From NCBI GenBank assembly GCA_902628835.1, contig CACOPD010000004.1:40576-104575 (forward strand): 64,000 nt of DNA. Reading direction: 5' to 3'. The stretch is from an uncultured Alphaproteobacteria bacterium. Its GTDB lineage: Bacteria > Pseudomonadota > Alphaproteobacteria > HIMB59 > GCA-002718135. The first letter of the stretch is position 1; each line of letters starts with the position of its first letter. A program made the position numbers and the translations under genes. Shown here piece after piece: positions 26,506-35,296 of the stretch. The notes beneath the pieces were generated by a model. The model saw only the letters and a program-made list of their open reading frames with translations, made no database searches and was not told where the DNA came from.

Positions 26506-28134
26506 ATGAAAAATAAGAAAATAGACAAATACATTGAGGAACAGTCTTCTAAGCTAACAAAAGGGCTTATTGACAGAAGACAGTTCATGATGTCTGTCCT
26601 TGCTACAGGGGTTACGCTACCGGTTGCATTATCATTAGCAGATAAAGCAGTTGCAGCTACACCAAAGAAAGGTGGACATTTAAGATGGGGTAATAGTGCA
26701 GCAGATGCCACAGATACCCTTGATCCAGCAACTTACCAGAGCTCATTTATGCAAGCTACTGCTTGGTCATATCAAAACTGTCTAACAGTTGTTGATTCAG
26801 ACCATACTATTGTTGGAGAACTTGCTGAGTCAATTGAGTCTGATGATGCTCAAACTTGGGTATACAATCTTCGTAAAGGAGTTGAATTCCATAATGGTAA
26901 ATCAATGACTGCAGAAGATGTTGTACTCAATTATCAGTATCACATGAATCCAGATACTGCTTCAGCAGCAGGAGGATTGTTATCTCAAATTGAAACAGTT
27001 TCTGCTGATGGAAATGACAGAGTTATTTTTAAGCTAAAAGGAGCAAACGCTGACTGGCCCGCAATAACTACCGATTATCACATCATGATTAAACCAACAA
27101 AAGATGGAGTTGTTGATGCTCAATCAACTATTGGAACTGGTCCATATATTATGGATGAATTCAATCCAGGTGTTGGTGCAAAATTTGGAAAGAGAAATCC
27201 AAATTATTTCAAAGGTGATAGTGTTGCACACTTTGATTCAGTAGAAGTCATTGGAATTAATGATCCTGCTACTAGACAAGCAGCATTATTAAACGGTGAA
27301 ATCGATTGGATGAATGGTGTTGATCTTAGAACTGCAAATCTACTAACTAGAAATCCTAGTGTAGAAATAACAGCAGCTTCTGGATACGCTCACTATACGG
27401 CGCCAATGAGATTAAACGTTCCACCGTTTGATAACTTTGATGTTCGTATGGCTATGAAGTTTGCAATCAAAAGACAGGAAATTGTTGATAAGATTATGCT
27501 TGGATATGGTACTGTTGGTAACGATCATCCGATCTCTACTGCTCACCCATACCACAACAGCGCTTTAGAGCAGAGAGAGTTCGATGCTGATAAAGCTGCT
27601 TATCACTGGAAAAAGTCTGGTGTAAGTGGACCAATTGAAATTAGTACTTCAGAGGTTCCTTATGCGGGATGCACAGATGCAACTAACTTGATAGCAGCAT
27701 CTGCTCAAGAATGTGGTATCGATCTTCGAGTTAAAAAAGAGCCTGAAGATGGTTACTGGAGTAACGTATGGAACACTAAAGGTTTCAGTATGAGTTCTTG
27801 GGGTGGAAGACCAACAGAAGATATGATGTGGTCTGCTGCATTCACAGATGACACTGAGTGGAACGAAGCTGCTTGGGGTAATCTAGTTCAGACTGATTCA
27901 ACTGTTCGTTTCAATGAACTTGTTAGATCTGCTAGATCAGAACTTGATGCAGAAAAAAGAAAATCAATGTACTGGGAAGCACAAGCTCTTTGTAACTACG
28001 ATGGTGGTGCAATTGTTTATGCATTTAACCAATATGTTGGTGCTGGTTCTAAAAAACTTGCTCATGGTGAAGATGTTGCTGGTAACTGGGAAAGTGACGG
28101 TAATAAACTATCTGAGCGTTGGTGGTTTGCATAA
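26506..28134 (+). CDS. periplasmic substrate-binding protein of the Dpp/Opp-type importer (SBP family 5), Tat signal
   Basis: Solute-binding protein of 542 aa. The ATG at 26506 has a clear AGGGAGG ribosome site; an in-frame ATG 96 bp upstream lacks one. The N-terminus carries a twin-arginine signal: DRRQFMMSVLATG then a hydrophobic stretch ending at AVAA (about residues 25-52). SBP_bac_5 features include the DTLDPATYQ region, WVYNLRKGVEFHNGKSMTAEDVV and GTGPYIMDEFNPG. Codon choice differs from its neighbours (more CGT, AAC, GTT and TTC), as expected for a very highly expressed gene. Divergent from its permease genes across a 236-bp gap. The ligand could be a peptide, opine or sugar; unknown. 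Confidence 0.93.
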   Translation: MKNKKIDKYIEEQSSKLTKGLIDRRQFMMSVLATGVTLPVALSLADKAVAATPKKGGHLRWGNSAADATDTLDPATYQSSFMQATAWSYQNCLTVVDSDHTIVGELAESIESDDAQTWVYNLRKGVEFHNGKSMTAEDVVLNYQYHMNPDTASAAGGLLSQIETVSADGNDRVIFKLKGANADWPAITTDYHIMIKPTKDGVVDAQSTIGTGPYIMDEFNPGVGAKFGKRNPNYFKGDSVAHFDSVEVIGINDPATRQAALLNGEIDWMNGVDLRTANLLTRNPSVEITAASGYAHYTAPMRLNVPPFDNFDVRMAMKFAIKRQEIVDKIMLGYGTVGNDHPISTAHPYHNSALEQREFDADKAAYHWKKSGVSGPIEISTSEVPYAGCTDATNLIAASAQECGIDLRVKKEPEDGYWSNVWNTKGFSMSSWGGRPTEDMMWSAAFTDDTEWNEAAWGNLVQTDSTVRFNELVRSARSELDAEKRKSMYWEAQALCNYDGGAIVYAFNQYVGAGSKKLAHGEDVAGNWESDGNKLSERWWFA

Positions 28135-28146
28135 AATTTAAATTTC

Positions 28147-28170
28147 AAGTGGCGCATTTAGCGCCACTTT
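28147..28170 (+). terminator. Rho-independent terminator after the binding-protein gene
   Basis: AAGTGGCGC, short loop ATTTA, then GCGCCACTTT: a GC-rich 9-10 bp stem, unusual in this AT-rich DNA, 12 bp after the stop, with a T-containing tail. Confidence 0.88.
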
Positions 28171-28234
28171 CTATATCCAAAAAAATTATCTTCTTCTTTG
28201 TTTACTAAAATTTAGTTTTTGATTAAATATTATT

Positions 28235-29164
28235 ATGTTTCAAAAAGATAAAAAGTACATTCTTGATGGTGGTTCAGGTCAAACATTATTAGAAATGGGC
28301 TTAGAAACAACTGGTGATCTTTGGTCAGCTCAAGCACTAATTGACAGTAAATATCATTCTCTAGTTTTAAAAATGCATCAAGATTTTATTAATGCCGGAT
28401 CTGAAGTAATTGTTACTTCAAATTTTTCAGTTAGAAAAAGAATGTTTGCAAAACATAATTTACTAAATCATTTTGAAGAAGGATTAAAATATGCAGGACA
28501 AATTGCACAAAAAGCAAAGAAAGAATCAAATAAAAATATTATTGTAGCTGGTTCTTTACCAAATCAAGGTAATACTTATTCTCCAATTCAATTTGAAACA
28601 GACAAAACAATTTATGATAATTTTTTAGAAATTTGCATTATACTGAATGAATATGTAGATATATTCTATTTAGATGTACTAAGTTCAATAAAAGAAATCA
28701 AGTTAGGATTAGAGGCAACAAAAAATTTTAATAAACAAACTTTAGTTGGTGTTCATTTAAGATACGATGCAAGGCTTCCATCTGGCGAAACCCTATATGA
28801 AGTTTTTAATGTAATAAAAAATTATAATTGTTGTGGAATTATTTCAGCTTGTGTATCACCTGAAATTGTTGAATTAAGTTTACAAGATTTACAAAAGCAA
28901 AAATTACCTTTTGGTTACAAAATGAATTTATTTAAAGATATGCCAACTAATAATAAAAAAACTTTTTCAAAAGAAGGTTTTGATGGTGATAATAAATATG
29001 AATATACAGATCCAGTAGAATTACTTGGCTCTAGAGCTAATGAATATAACGAAGATAAATTCAAAAATTTTGTTATTAAAACACTACAGGATAACGTGTC
29101 ATTGATAGGTGGGTGTTGTGAAATCAAACCGAGACATATTAACAAGCTTAAAAATATCTTTTGA
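28235..29164 (+). CDS. homocysteine S-methyltransferase family protein, betaine-homocysteine methyltransferase-like
   Basis: Zn-dependent methyltransferase of 309 aa. YILDGGSGQTLLEMG (residues 7-21) is the N-terminal barrel motif, ANTF-like TSNFSVRKRM follows, and Zn-ligand cysteines appear in IISACVSPE (about residue 208) and GGCCE near the C-terminus. The family moves a methyl group from glycine betaine, S-methylmethionine or a thetin to homocysteine, making methionine. Next to the GcvT/DmdA-like genes and the carnitine-to-betaine set, glycine betaine is the likely donor. First of an eight-gene co-directional run. Confidence 0.85.
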   Translation: MFQKDKKYILDGGSGQTLLEMGLETTGDLWSAQALIDSKYHSLVLKMHQDFINAGSEVIVTSNFSVRKRMFAKHNLLNHFEEGLKYAGQIAQKAKKESNKNIIVAGSLPNQGNTYSPIQFETDKTIYDNFLEICIILNEYVDIFYLDVLSSIKEIKLGLEATKNFNKQTLVGVHLRYDARLPSGETLYEVFNVIKNYNCCGIISACVSPEIVELSLQDLQKQKLPFGYKMNLFKDMPTNNKKTFSKEGFDGDNKYEYTDPVELLGSRANEYNEDKFKNFVIKTLQDNVSLIGGCCEIKPRHINKLKNIF

Positions 29165-29201
29165 TTTTTTATGTTTTAAGTGGATATTGTAAATTAATAA
29201 A

Positions 29202-30425
29202 ATGAATAATAATTCAAATAATTATCGCTTTGTAATTAAAGCTGTCCCAGTTGGTACTGGAAGATCAGTTGATTTAGCTAGACCGATGAAAATTCATCCT
29301 CTAAGCTACCAAGAATTACATTTAGATCCAGAATATACAAACTATGCAGATGGAAGGTTCACACTTGAAAAATTATCTCATGCATCTGCAGATCAAATGT
29401 ATTGGAAGGCTAGGCAAGAAATTATATTAAGGCATACTGGAGAGCATCCTTATCAAATATCTGGTCGAGATGCAGAGAAATTATTACAAAGAATATTTCC
29501 AAGAGATATCTCTAAGGTAAAAGTTGGAAGATGTTCATATCAATTTGCATGCTATCACGATGGGGGAATGATTTCAGATGGATTACTCCTCAAACTAGAA
29601 AATAATAAATTTTGGTTTGCCCAAGGTGATGGTCATCTTTTTGGTTGGTATAAAGCTCATTCCACAGATTTAGATGTTGAAATTAAAGATCCTGATGTTT
29701 GGGTTAGCCAAATACAAGGTCCAAAATCTCTGGAGTTGTTAAATAAAATTATTGATAAGCCATTTAAAGGAAATTTTAAATATTTTGATTGGGAGGAAGT
29801 TTCAATTGCTTCTCAAAAAGTCATTGTAAGTAGAACAGGTTTTACAAATGAATTAGGATGGGAAATTTATATATCTCCAGATAATGATGCCCGAAAGATA
29901 GGAGATTTACTCTTAGAAGAAGGAACAAAAATGGGAATGCTTCTAACAGCATCACCTGGATTTAGAGGAAGAAGAATTGAGGCAGGATTATTATCAGCTG
30001 GTAGAGATTTTACTAAAGATAGAAATCCATTTTCAGTAGGTTTAGGAAAATTTATAGATTTTGATAAAGGTGATTTTATAGGAAGAGATTTTTTACTAAA
30101 TGCAGATAAAAAATGTTTAACTTGGGGTATGAGAGTGGAAAATAGTTTTGCACTAGTTGATAGTGATATAGTTTTAAATGGAAAAAAAATTGGTATTGTT
30201 ACATCAAGTACTTGGTCGCCTTACCAAGTATGTGGAGTTTCAATTGTTCATTTGAATGATCCAAATTTTGGACCTGGTACAATAGTTGATGTATTATGTG
30301 ATGATGGTCAAAATAATAAAGGCGAAATATGTAAGCTACCCATGTATGATGTAAATGGAGATATTCCACGAGGTATAAAAGTTGATATACCAAAAGGTTC
30401 AGTGCCTTGGAGAGGAATCAATTAA
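29202..30425 (+). CDS. GcvT-family aminomethyltransferase-like protein (tetrahydrofolate-dependent demethylase type)
   Basis: Folate-binding GcvT fold of 407 aa. ISGRDAEKLLQRIFPRDISKVKVGR (about 82-107), YHDGGMISDGLLLKL with the GcvT-type Asp, QGPKSLELL, SRTGFTNELGWEIYI and ASPGFRGRRIEAGLLS are family landmarks. It is longer than GcvT because of about 60 extra N-terminal residues. It resembles the stand-alone GcvT-like demethylases of marine alphaproteobacteria that act on DMSP, dimethylglycine or sarcosine; the substrate cannot be told. It lies 37 bp after the BHMT-like gene and 54 bp before the FMN oxidase. Confidence 0.8.
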   Translation: MNNNSNNYRFVIKAVPVGTGRSVDLARPMKIHPLSYQELHLDPEYTNYADGRFTLEKLSHASADQMYWKARQEIILRHTGEHPYQISGRDAEKLLQRIFPRDISKVKVGRCSYQFACYHDGGMISDGLLLKLENNKFWFAQGDGHLFGWYKAHSTDLDVEIKDPDVWVSQIQGPKSLELLNKIIDKPFKGNFKYFDWEEVSIASQKVIVSRTGFTNELGWEIYISPDNDARKIGDLLLEEGTKMGMLLTASPGFRGRRIEAGLLSAGRDFTKDRNPFSVGLGKFIDFDKGDFIGRDFLLNADKKCLTWGMRVENSFALVDSDIVLNGKKIGIVTSSTWSPYQVCGVSIVHLNDPNFGPGTIVDVLCDDGQNNKGEICKLPMYDVNGDIPRGIKVDIPKGSVPWRGIN

Positions 30426-30479
30426 AACTAAAGTATTTTACAATAGAATTATAATTTATATTAGAATACTAGTAGATTA

Positions 30480-31643
30480 ATGAATTACAATATCAATCCC
30501 AGTACAAAAATTCATACTATTCAAGATGCAATAAAATTATCAAAAAAAAGATTACCAAAATTAGTTTTTGATTTTATTGATGGAGCGTCAGGTGATGATA
30601 AGCTTGCAGAAATAAATAGTGCAGCATTAGACCAAATCAGATTAGAGCCCAAAGTTTTTAGAAATGTTGAAAATAGAAATTTAACAAAAAAAATATTAAA
30701 TTTTCAATTTGATTATCCTTTTGGGTTTGCTCCAATGGGTATGACTAATTTATCATGGCCTGAAGCAGATAAAATGATAGCTAAGGAGAGTGCATATCAA
30801 AATGTGCCTACATGTGTTTCTATGGCATCAAGTACTACATTGGAAGATATGTATAGTTTTTCAGAGGGACATTCCTGGATGCAAATATATATTTTTCAAA
30901 GTGAAGAATTTATTATGGAACTTTTAAAAAGAGCTCAAAATATAGGATACAAAGTTTTAATTTTAACAGTAGATGTTCCAATTTTATCACGAAGAGCAAG
31001 AGATGATAGAAATGGATTTGGTTATCCATTTAAAATTGGTCCAAAACAATTTTTTGATTTTGCCCTACATCCAAGATGGAGTTTAACAACTTTATTAAAA
31101 GGCGCTCCTAAACCAATGAATTATGTTACTTCAAAGTCTGGAGAAAAAGTTTTTAGAAGAAAAGAAAGTAGAGGCGCAACTGATTGGGAAACACTAAAAA
31201 GAATTAGAAATGCATGGAAAGATAAATTAATAATTAAAGGGGTTATGAACACAGAAGATGCAATAAAAATTAAAGAAGCAGGTGCAGATGCTATTCAGGT
31301 ATCAAATCATGGTGGAAGACAATTAGATAGTGCCACAGCTGCCATTAACGCCCTACCGTTAATACGAAAAGCAGTAGGAGATAATTTTCCATTAATATTT
31401 GATAGTGGAATTAGAAGTGGAAGTGATATTTTACGAGCTTTAGCGTTAGGGGCTGATTTTACTATGTTTGGTAGACCACTAATGTACGCTATTGGTGCTG
31501 ATGGAGCTAGAGGTTTAAGAAGAATAATTAACCTAATTAAAGAAGAACTAAGTACAAACCTTGGTTTGGTGGGGTTAACGGATATAAATGAAGTAGACAA
31601 AAAAATTATAGCAGAGAAAATTTTTAAGGATATAAATTATTAA
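30480..31643 (+). CDS. FMN-dependent 2-hydroxyacid oxidase/dehydrogenase (lactate dehydrogenase LldD / glycolate oxidase family)
   Basis: 387-aa alpha/beta-barrel flavoenzyme. Landmarks: FDFIDGASGDD at about 29-39, FGFAPMGMTNLSWPEAD, SWMQIYIF, the catalytic His-Arg in QVSNHGGRQLD (about 274-284), and FDSGIRSGSDILRALALGA with the FMN phosphate site. The family oxidises 2-hydroxyacids such as L-lactate or glycolate to 2-oxoacids, with O2 or quinone as acceptor. It is one base before the ThDP enzyme gene, so their reactions are probably sequential. Substrate unknown. Confidence 0.9.
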   Translation: MNYNINPSTKIHTIQDAIKLSKKRLPKLVFDFIDGASGDDKLAEINSAALDQIRLEPKVFRNVENRNLTKKILNFQFDYPFGFAPMGMTNLSWPEADKMIAKESAYQNVPTCVSMASSTTLEDMYSFSEGHSWMQIYIFQSEEFIMELLKRAQNIGYKVLILTVDVPILSRRARDDRNGFGYPFKIGPKQFFDFALHPRWSLTTLLKGAPKPMNYVTSKSGEKVFRRKESRGATDWETLKRIRNAWKDKLIIKGVMNTEDAIKIKEAGADAIQVSNHGGRQLDSATAAINALPLIRKAVGDNFPLIFDSGIRSGSDILRALALGADFTMFGRPLMYAIGADGARGLRRIINLIKEELSTNLGLVGLTDINEVDKKIIAEKIFKDINY

Positions 31644-31644
31644 A

Positions 31645-33387
31645 ATGGGAGATAAAAAAATAAGAGGTGGTGCCTTAGTAGCAAGAGCATTAAAAGATAA
31701 AGGAATAGAAAATGTATTTACTCTTTCTGGTGGTTTTTGTAATCCAGCACTAGAAGGTTTCATGGAGTGTCAAATTAATGTTATTAATTGTCCTCATGAA
31801 CAAATAGCTGGTCATTTAGCTGATGGTCATACAAGGATAAAAAGAAAACCTTCTGTTTGTATTGTTGGTCCAGAGGGTTTTGCAAATGCTGTACCCTCTA
31901 TGATGGAGGCATGGGGTGAAAGATCCCCTGTAATCTTTATAACAGGTTCCAGTAGTTTAAAAAGACAAGGTGCTGGTGGCTTCAAAGAGATTGATGATGT
32001 TACTATTGCAGCACCTTTAACGAAGTATAGTGCAAGTATAACTGATGGTACTAGAATAAGGGAATTTGTAGATAAAGCATATAGAATTGCAACAAATGGC
32101 TATCCAGGTGCAGTACATTTAAGTGTACCTGTAGATATAATGTTTTCATCATTTGCAGATGATGCAGGTTTAGAAGAAAGACCATTTTCTTATCAAAAGA
32201 AACCTTTAGCAAAAGCTTGGCCCGATCCTGAGAGTTTAAATGAAATATTTAATCTGGCAATTAGTGCTCAAAAACCTGTTTTTATTGGAGGGCATGGTAT
32301 TTGGTGGTCTAATGCAGAAAAAAAATTAGAGCAAGCTGGCTTTGAATTAAACATTCCAATATTTAATATACCATACCATCAAAAGCTTTTAGGCGAAGAA
32401 GTAGATACATACATGGGCCTTGCAGATATTCATCAATACCCTCCATCACAAATGGCGCTTAATGAATCAGATTTGGTTCTTATGATTGGTGCACGTCTTG
32501 ATAATCAAATGAATTTTGGTAATCCACCGCTTTTTCCAAAAAGTACTAAGCTTGTTTGTATTAATGGATCGCATGAAGAAATAGAATTAAATAGAGCTGC
32601 GGATATCAACTTACTTTGTGATCCTGGCGTTTTTTTTGATAAACTCATAGAGTTAAAGAAAAACAATAAATGGAAATTAAACAAAGAATGGCATAATAAG
32701 AATAAAAAAGAGAAAAAAAATTGGATCAATAAAACATTAGATGATTTAAATAAAGAAACTGAAGAGGCTAAAAAAGATGGTGGAAAAATTCACCCTCTTC
32801 AATTAGCTTTAGATGTTCAAGAAGTATTAACTGAAAATGATTGGTTAGTTATTGATGGTGGTAACACGCATTTCTGGTCCGAGATTGCAATTAATATTGC
32901 TGGATCAAAAGGTAAAAAACTCGGAGGCATATTGCATCCAGGCACTTTCAGTATGTTAGGTGTTGGAGTTCCTTTTGCAGTATCAGCAAAAAATCTTAAT
33001 CCTAAATCTAATGTTGTTTTAATTAGTGGAGATGGTGCATTTTTATCTGGCGGATTATCAATTGAAGCTGCATTTCAAGAAAAAAAACCTATTGTTGTAG
33101 TTATCGATAACAATGGAGGTCTTGACTGTATTTCTCAACAACAAGAAAGGTTGTTTGAAAGTGGGAAACACTTTGCAACTGATTTTAGAGATATTCCATT
33201 TCATTCAATTTTTGAGGGTTTTGGAGGACATGGAGAATTAGTTACTAAAAGAGAAGATTTAGGCCCCGCTTTAAAAAGAGCTTTAGAAAGTGGTAAAACT
33301 GCATGTGTAAATGTAAAGGCTAAAGGTGTTATAAGTCCAATAGTTGCTGCAGTTAGTGATAAAAGAGATAAAGCGTCTATAGAGTAG
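31645..33387 (+). CDS. thiamine-diphosphate-dependent enzyme (acetolactate synthase-like large subunit)
   Basis: ThDP enzyme of 580 aa with three domains. The ThDP-activating Glu lies in NCPHEQIAGHLADG (about residue 51), the central domain holds IGARLDNQMNFG, and the Mg-ThDP motif begins SGDGAFLSGG and ends in DNNGG (about 463-492). It resembles acetolactate synthase, oxalyl-CoA decarboxylase and 2-hydroxyacyl-CoA lyase relatives, but has no regulatory-subunit gene beside it and is not in an ilv operon. A 2-oxoacid decarboxylase, lyase or carboligase acting after the FMN oxidase is plausible. Only 3 bp separate it from the next gene. Confidence 0.88.
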   Translation: MGDKKIRGGALVARALKDKGIENVFTLSGGFCNPALEGFMECQINVINCPHEQIAGHLADGHTRIKRKPSVCIVGPEGFANAVPSMMEAWGERSPVIFITGSSSLKRQGAGGFKEIDDVTIAAPLTKYSASITDGTRIREFVDKAYRIATNGYPGAVHLSVPVDIMFSSFADDAGLEERPFSYQKKPLAKAWPDPESLNEIFNLAISAQKPVFIGGHGIWWSNAEKKLEQAGFELNIPIFNIPYHQKLLGEEVDTYMGLADIHQYPPSQMALNESDLVLMIGARLDNQMNFGNPPLFPKSTKLVCINGSHEEIELNRAADINLLCDPGVFFDKLIELKKNNKWKLNKEWHNKNKKEKKNWINKTLDDLNKETEEAKKDGGKIHPLQLALDVQEVLTENDWLVIDGGNTHFWSEIAINIAGSKGKKLGGILHPGTFSMLGVGVPFAVSAKNLNPKSNVVLISGDGAFLSGGLSIEAAFQEKKPIVVVIDNNGGLDCISQQQERLFESGKHFATDFRDIPFHSIFEGFGGHGELVTKREDLGPALKRALESGKTACVNVKAKGVISPIVAAVSDKRDKASIE

Positions 33388-33390
33388 GTT

Positions 33391-33726
33391 ATGGCAATTT
33401 TTTCTACACATTTACTAAACTCAATAGATGGTACGCATGCAAGTGATGTAGAAATTGTTATTTATAAAGTAAATAATAATAACAAAGTCGTATTTCTAGA
33501 AGATAAAACAGATAGTTCTGGAAGAATGCTTAAAGAATTTGAATTAACGAAAGAGGATTGTGAAAGTGATTATGAAATGATAATTAATTCTGGTAAATAT
33601 TTTAGAAATACTAGTGAAATAATTAATTCAATCAGTGTTAAATTTAAAATGAAAGATCCTCTTAAAAAATATCACATACCTTTAATTGTTTCTCCAAATG
33701 GATACTCAATATGGTGGTCTAAATAA
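33391..33726 (+). CDS. transthyretin/5-hydroxyisourate hydrolase-like protein lacking the YRGS tail
   Basis: Transthyretin-fold protein of 111 aa. HIUase catalytic positions are mostly kept: His7 in FSTHLLN, Arg45 in TDSSGRM and His95 in KYHIPLIVSP. However, the C-terminal tetrapeptide YRGS that defines HIU hydrolases is replaced: the tail GYSIWWSK ends Trp-Trp-Ser-Lys. No urate oxidase, OHCU decarboxylase or allantoin gene is near. It sits in an operon with a ThDP enzyme and a DmdA-like demethylase (3 and 1 bp gaps), so its substrate is probably not 5-hydroxyisourate. A related cyclic amide or lactone is possible but unproven. Confidence 0.82.
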   Translation: MAIFSTHLLNSIDGTHASDVEIVIYKVNNNNKVVFLEDKTDSSGRMLKEFELTKEDCESDYEMIINSGKYFRNTSEIINSISVKFKMKDPLKKYHIPLIVSPNGYSIWWSK

Positions 33727-33727
33727 A

Positions 33728-34849
33728 ATGAGTAATTCAGGATTAAACATGTCTAGACGTATTAGGAGGACTCCCTATACCGAGAAAGTAATTGAGGCTG
33801 GTGTTAGTGGTTTTACTGTAGTTAATCATATGCTTCTTCCAAAATCATATAAAGCAACAGTTGAAGAAGATTATTGGCACTTATCTAAAAATACTCAAAT
33901 TTGGGATGTTTCATGTCAACGACAGGTTCAAATAATGGGAGAAGATGCTACAGAGTTAATACAACTCATGTCTCCAAGGTCAATAAAAGATATGCCTATT
34001 GGTAAATGTTACTATTATCCAATGATTGATGAAAATGCAGGGATGATAAATGATCCTATACTTTTAAAATTAAGTGAAAATAAATATTGGCTATCAGTTG
34101 CAGACTCAGATGTTCTTCTTTGGGCAAAAGGATTGGCTGTAGGAAGAAATTTTAAAGTTGATATTATAGAGCCAGATATTTACCCTCTAGCAGTTCAGGG
34201 GCCAAAATCTGAAAAATTAATGTCATCAATATTTGGAGAAAAAATTAAAAAATTAAAATTCTTTCATTTTTCTTTTTTTGAATTTGAAGGAACAAAACAG
34301 ATAATTGCAAGATCAGGATATAGTAAACAAGATGGTTTTGAGATTTATCTTAAAGGTTTTAGTTTAGGAAAAAAACTTTGGGAAACTATTTGGGAAGCAG
34401 GAAAAGATTTTAATATTTCACCTGGATGTCCAAATTTAATTGATAGAATAGAAGGTGGTTTATTATCCTATGGTAATGAATTTACTTTAGAAAATAATCC
34501 AATTGAATGTGGATTTGATAATTATTGTAACAATTTATCTCATGACTTCATTGGAAAAAATGAACTAAAAAAAATATTAAAAAATGGAATAGAAAAAAAA
34601 ATAAAAGGAATTACTTTTGATGGGTCGCCGACTCCTTCATGTACAATACCTTTTCCTGTATACTCAAAAAATAGATTTCAAATTGGTAATATAACCTCTG
34701 GTATTTATTCACCATTTTTAAAAACAAATATTGGGCTTTCAATGGTTGATAGAGACTATTGGAGTGATGGTCAGGATGTTATCGTATTAACACCAGACAA
34801 CATTGAGAGAAAAGGTAAAGTGTGCTCACTACCTTTTAATTATTCTTAA
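33728..34849 (+). CDS. dmdA: DmdA-like GcvT-family demethylase (dimethylsulfoniopropionate demethylase family)
   Basis: Protein of 373 aa from the ATG at 33728; an upstream in-frame start would lie inside the HIUase-like gene. Whole-length resemblance to SAR11 DmdA (369 aa) is visible: RRIRRTPYTEKVIEAGV, YTVYNHML-like TVVNHMLLP, IWDVSCQRQVQI, GKCYYYPMIDENAGMINDP with Asp109, VQGPKSEKLM, ARSGYSKQDGFEIYL, CPNLIDRIEGGLLSYGNEF. DmdA moves one methyl of DMSP to tetrahydrofolate, giving methylmercaptopropionate. Non-DMSP paralogues exist, so the substrate is uncertain, and no DmdB ligase or DmdC dehydrogenase is adjacent. OsmC follows with no gap. Confidence 0.72.
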   Translation: MSNSGLNMSRRIRRTPYTEKVIEAGVSGFTVVNHMLLPKSYKATVEEDYWHLSKNTQIWDVSCQRQVQIMGEDATELIQLMSPRSIKDMPIGKCYYYPMIDENAGMINDPILLKLSENKYWLSVADSDVLLWAKGLAVGRNFKVDIIEPDIYPLAVQGPKSEKLMSSIFGEKIKKLKFFHFSFFEFEGTKQIIARSGYSKQDGFEIYLKGFSLGKKLWETIWEAGKDFNISPGCPNLIDRIEGGLLSYGNEFTLENNPIECGFDNYCNNLSHDFIGKNELKKILKNGIEKKIKGITFDGSPTPSCTIPFPVYSKNRFQIGNITSGIYSPFLKTNIGLSMVDRDYWSDGQDVIVLTPDNIERKGKVCSLPFNYS

Positions 34850-35296
34850 ATGAGTCATTCAATCGAACTAAAGTGGGAATTAGGAGATCAAAAACTCGAA
34901 TTTGGTAAATACTTAACTGATCACACAGTAATGCTTAACGAAAATGTATCTATTGATGCTGGATCATCTCCAGATTATGGAGGAAGCGAAAGTAATATTA
35001 ATCCAGAGCAAAAACTAGCTGCAGCTGTAAGTAGTTGTTTTATGATGACGTTTTTAGCTTTAGCTGCAAAAATGAAATGGCCAGTTATTAATTACAAAGA
35101 TAAAGCAATTTCGTATTTAGGAAAAAATGCAGAAGGAAGAATGTTCGTCAACAAAATAGAGTTAAATCCAGCTATAGTATTTGAAGATAATTTCAATATT
35201 TCTGATGAAGAAATGAAAAAGATGAAAGAGAGATCACATAAGTATTGTTTTATCGCTAATTCACTATCTAAAGATGTTGAAATTCAAATTAATTAA
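34850..35296 (+). CDS. OsmC-family protein
   Basis: Peroxiredoxin-like OsmC/Ohr fold, 148 aa. The two redox cysteines are at Cys63 (SSCFMMTFLA) and Cys133 (HKYCFIANSL), the normal spacing for reducing organic hydroperoxides with thiol reductants. The ATG follows the demethylase stop with no gap, and the enoyl-CoA hydratase follows directly. It may remove peroxides made by the FMN oxidase, or handle reactive sulfur species; either is inference. Confidence 0.88.
   Translation: MSHSIELKWELGDQKLEFGKYLTDHTVMLNENVSIDAGSSPDYGGSESNINPEQKLAAAVSSCFMMTFLALAAKMKWPVINYKDKAISYLGKNAEGRMFVNKIELNPAIVFEDNFNISDEEMKKMKERSHKYCFIANSLSKDVEIQIN

Noticed and set aside
28171..28234. Possible SAM-type riboswitch before the BHMT-like gene, as known in SAR11
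   Set aside because: Only a short AT palindrome (ACTAAAATTTAGT) is visible. I could not find a convincing pseudoknot core, so a covariance-model search would be needed.
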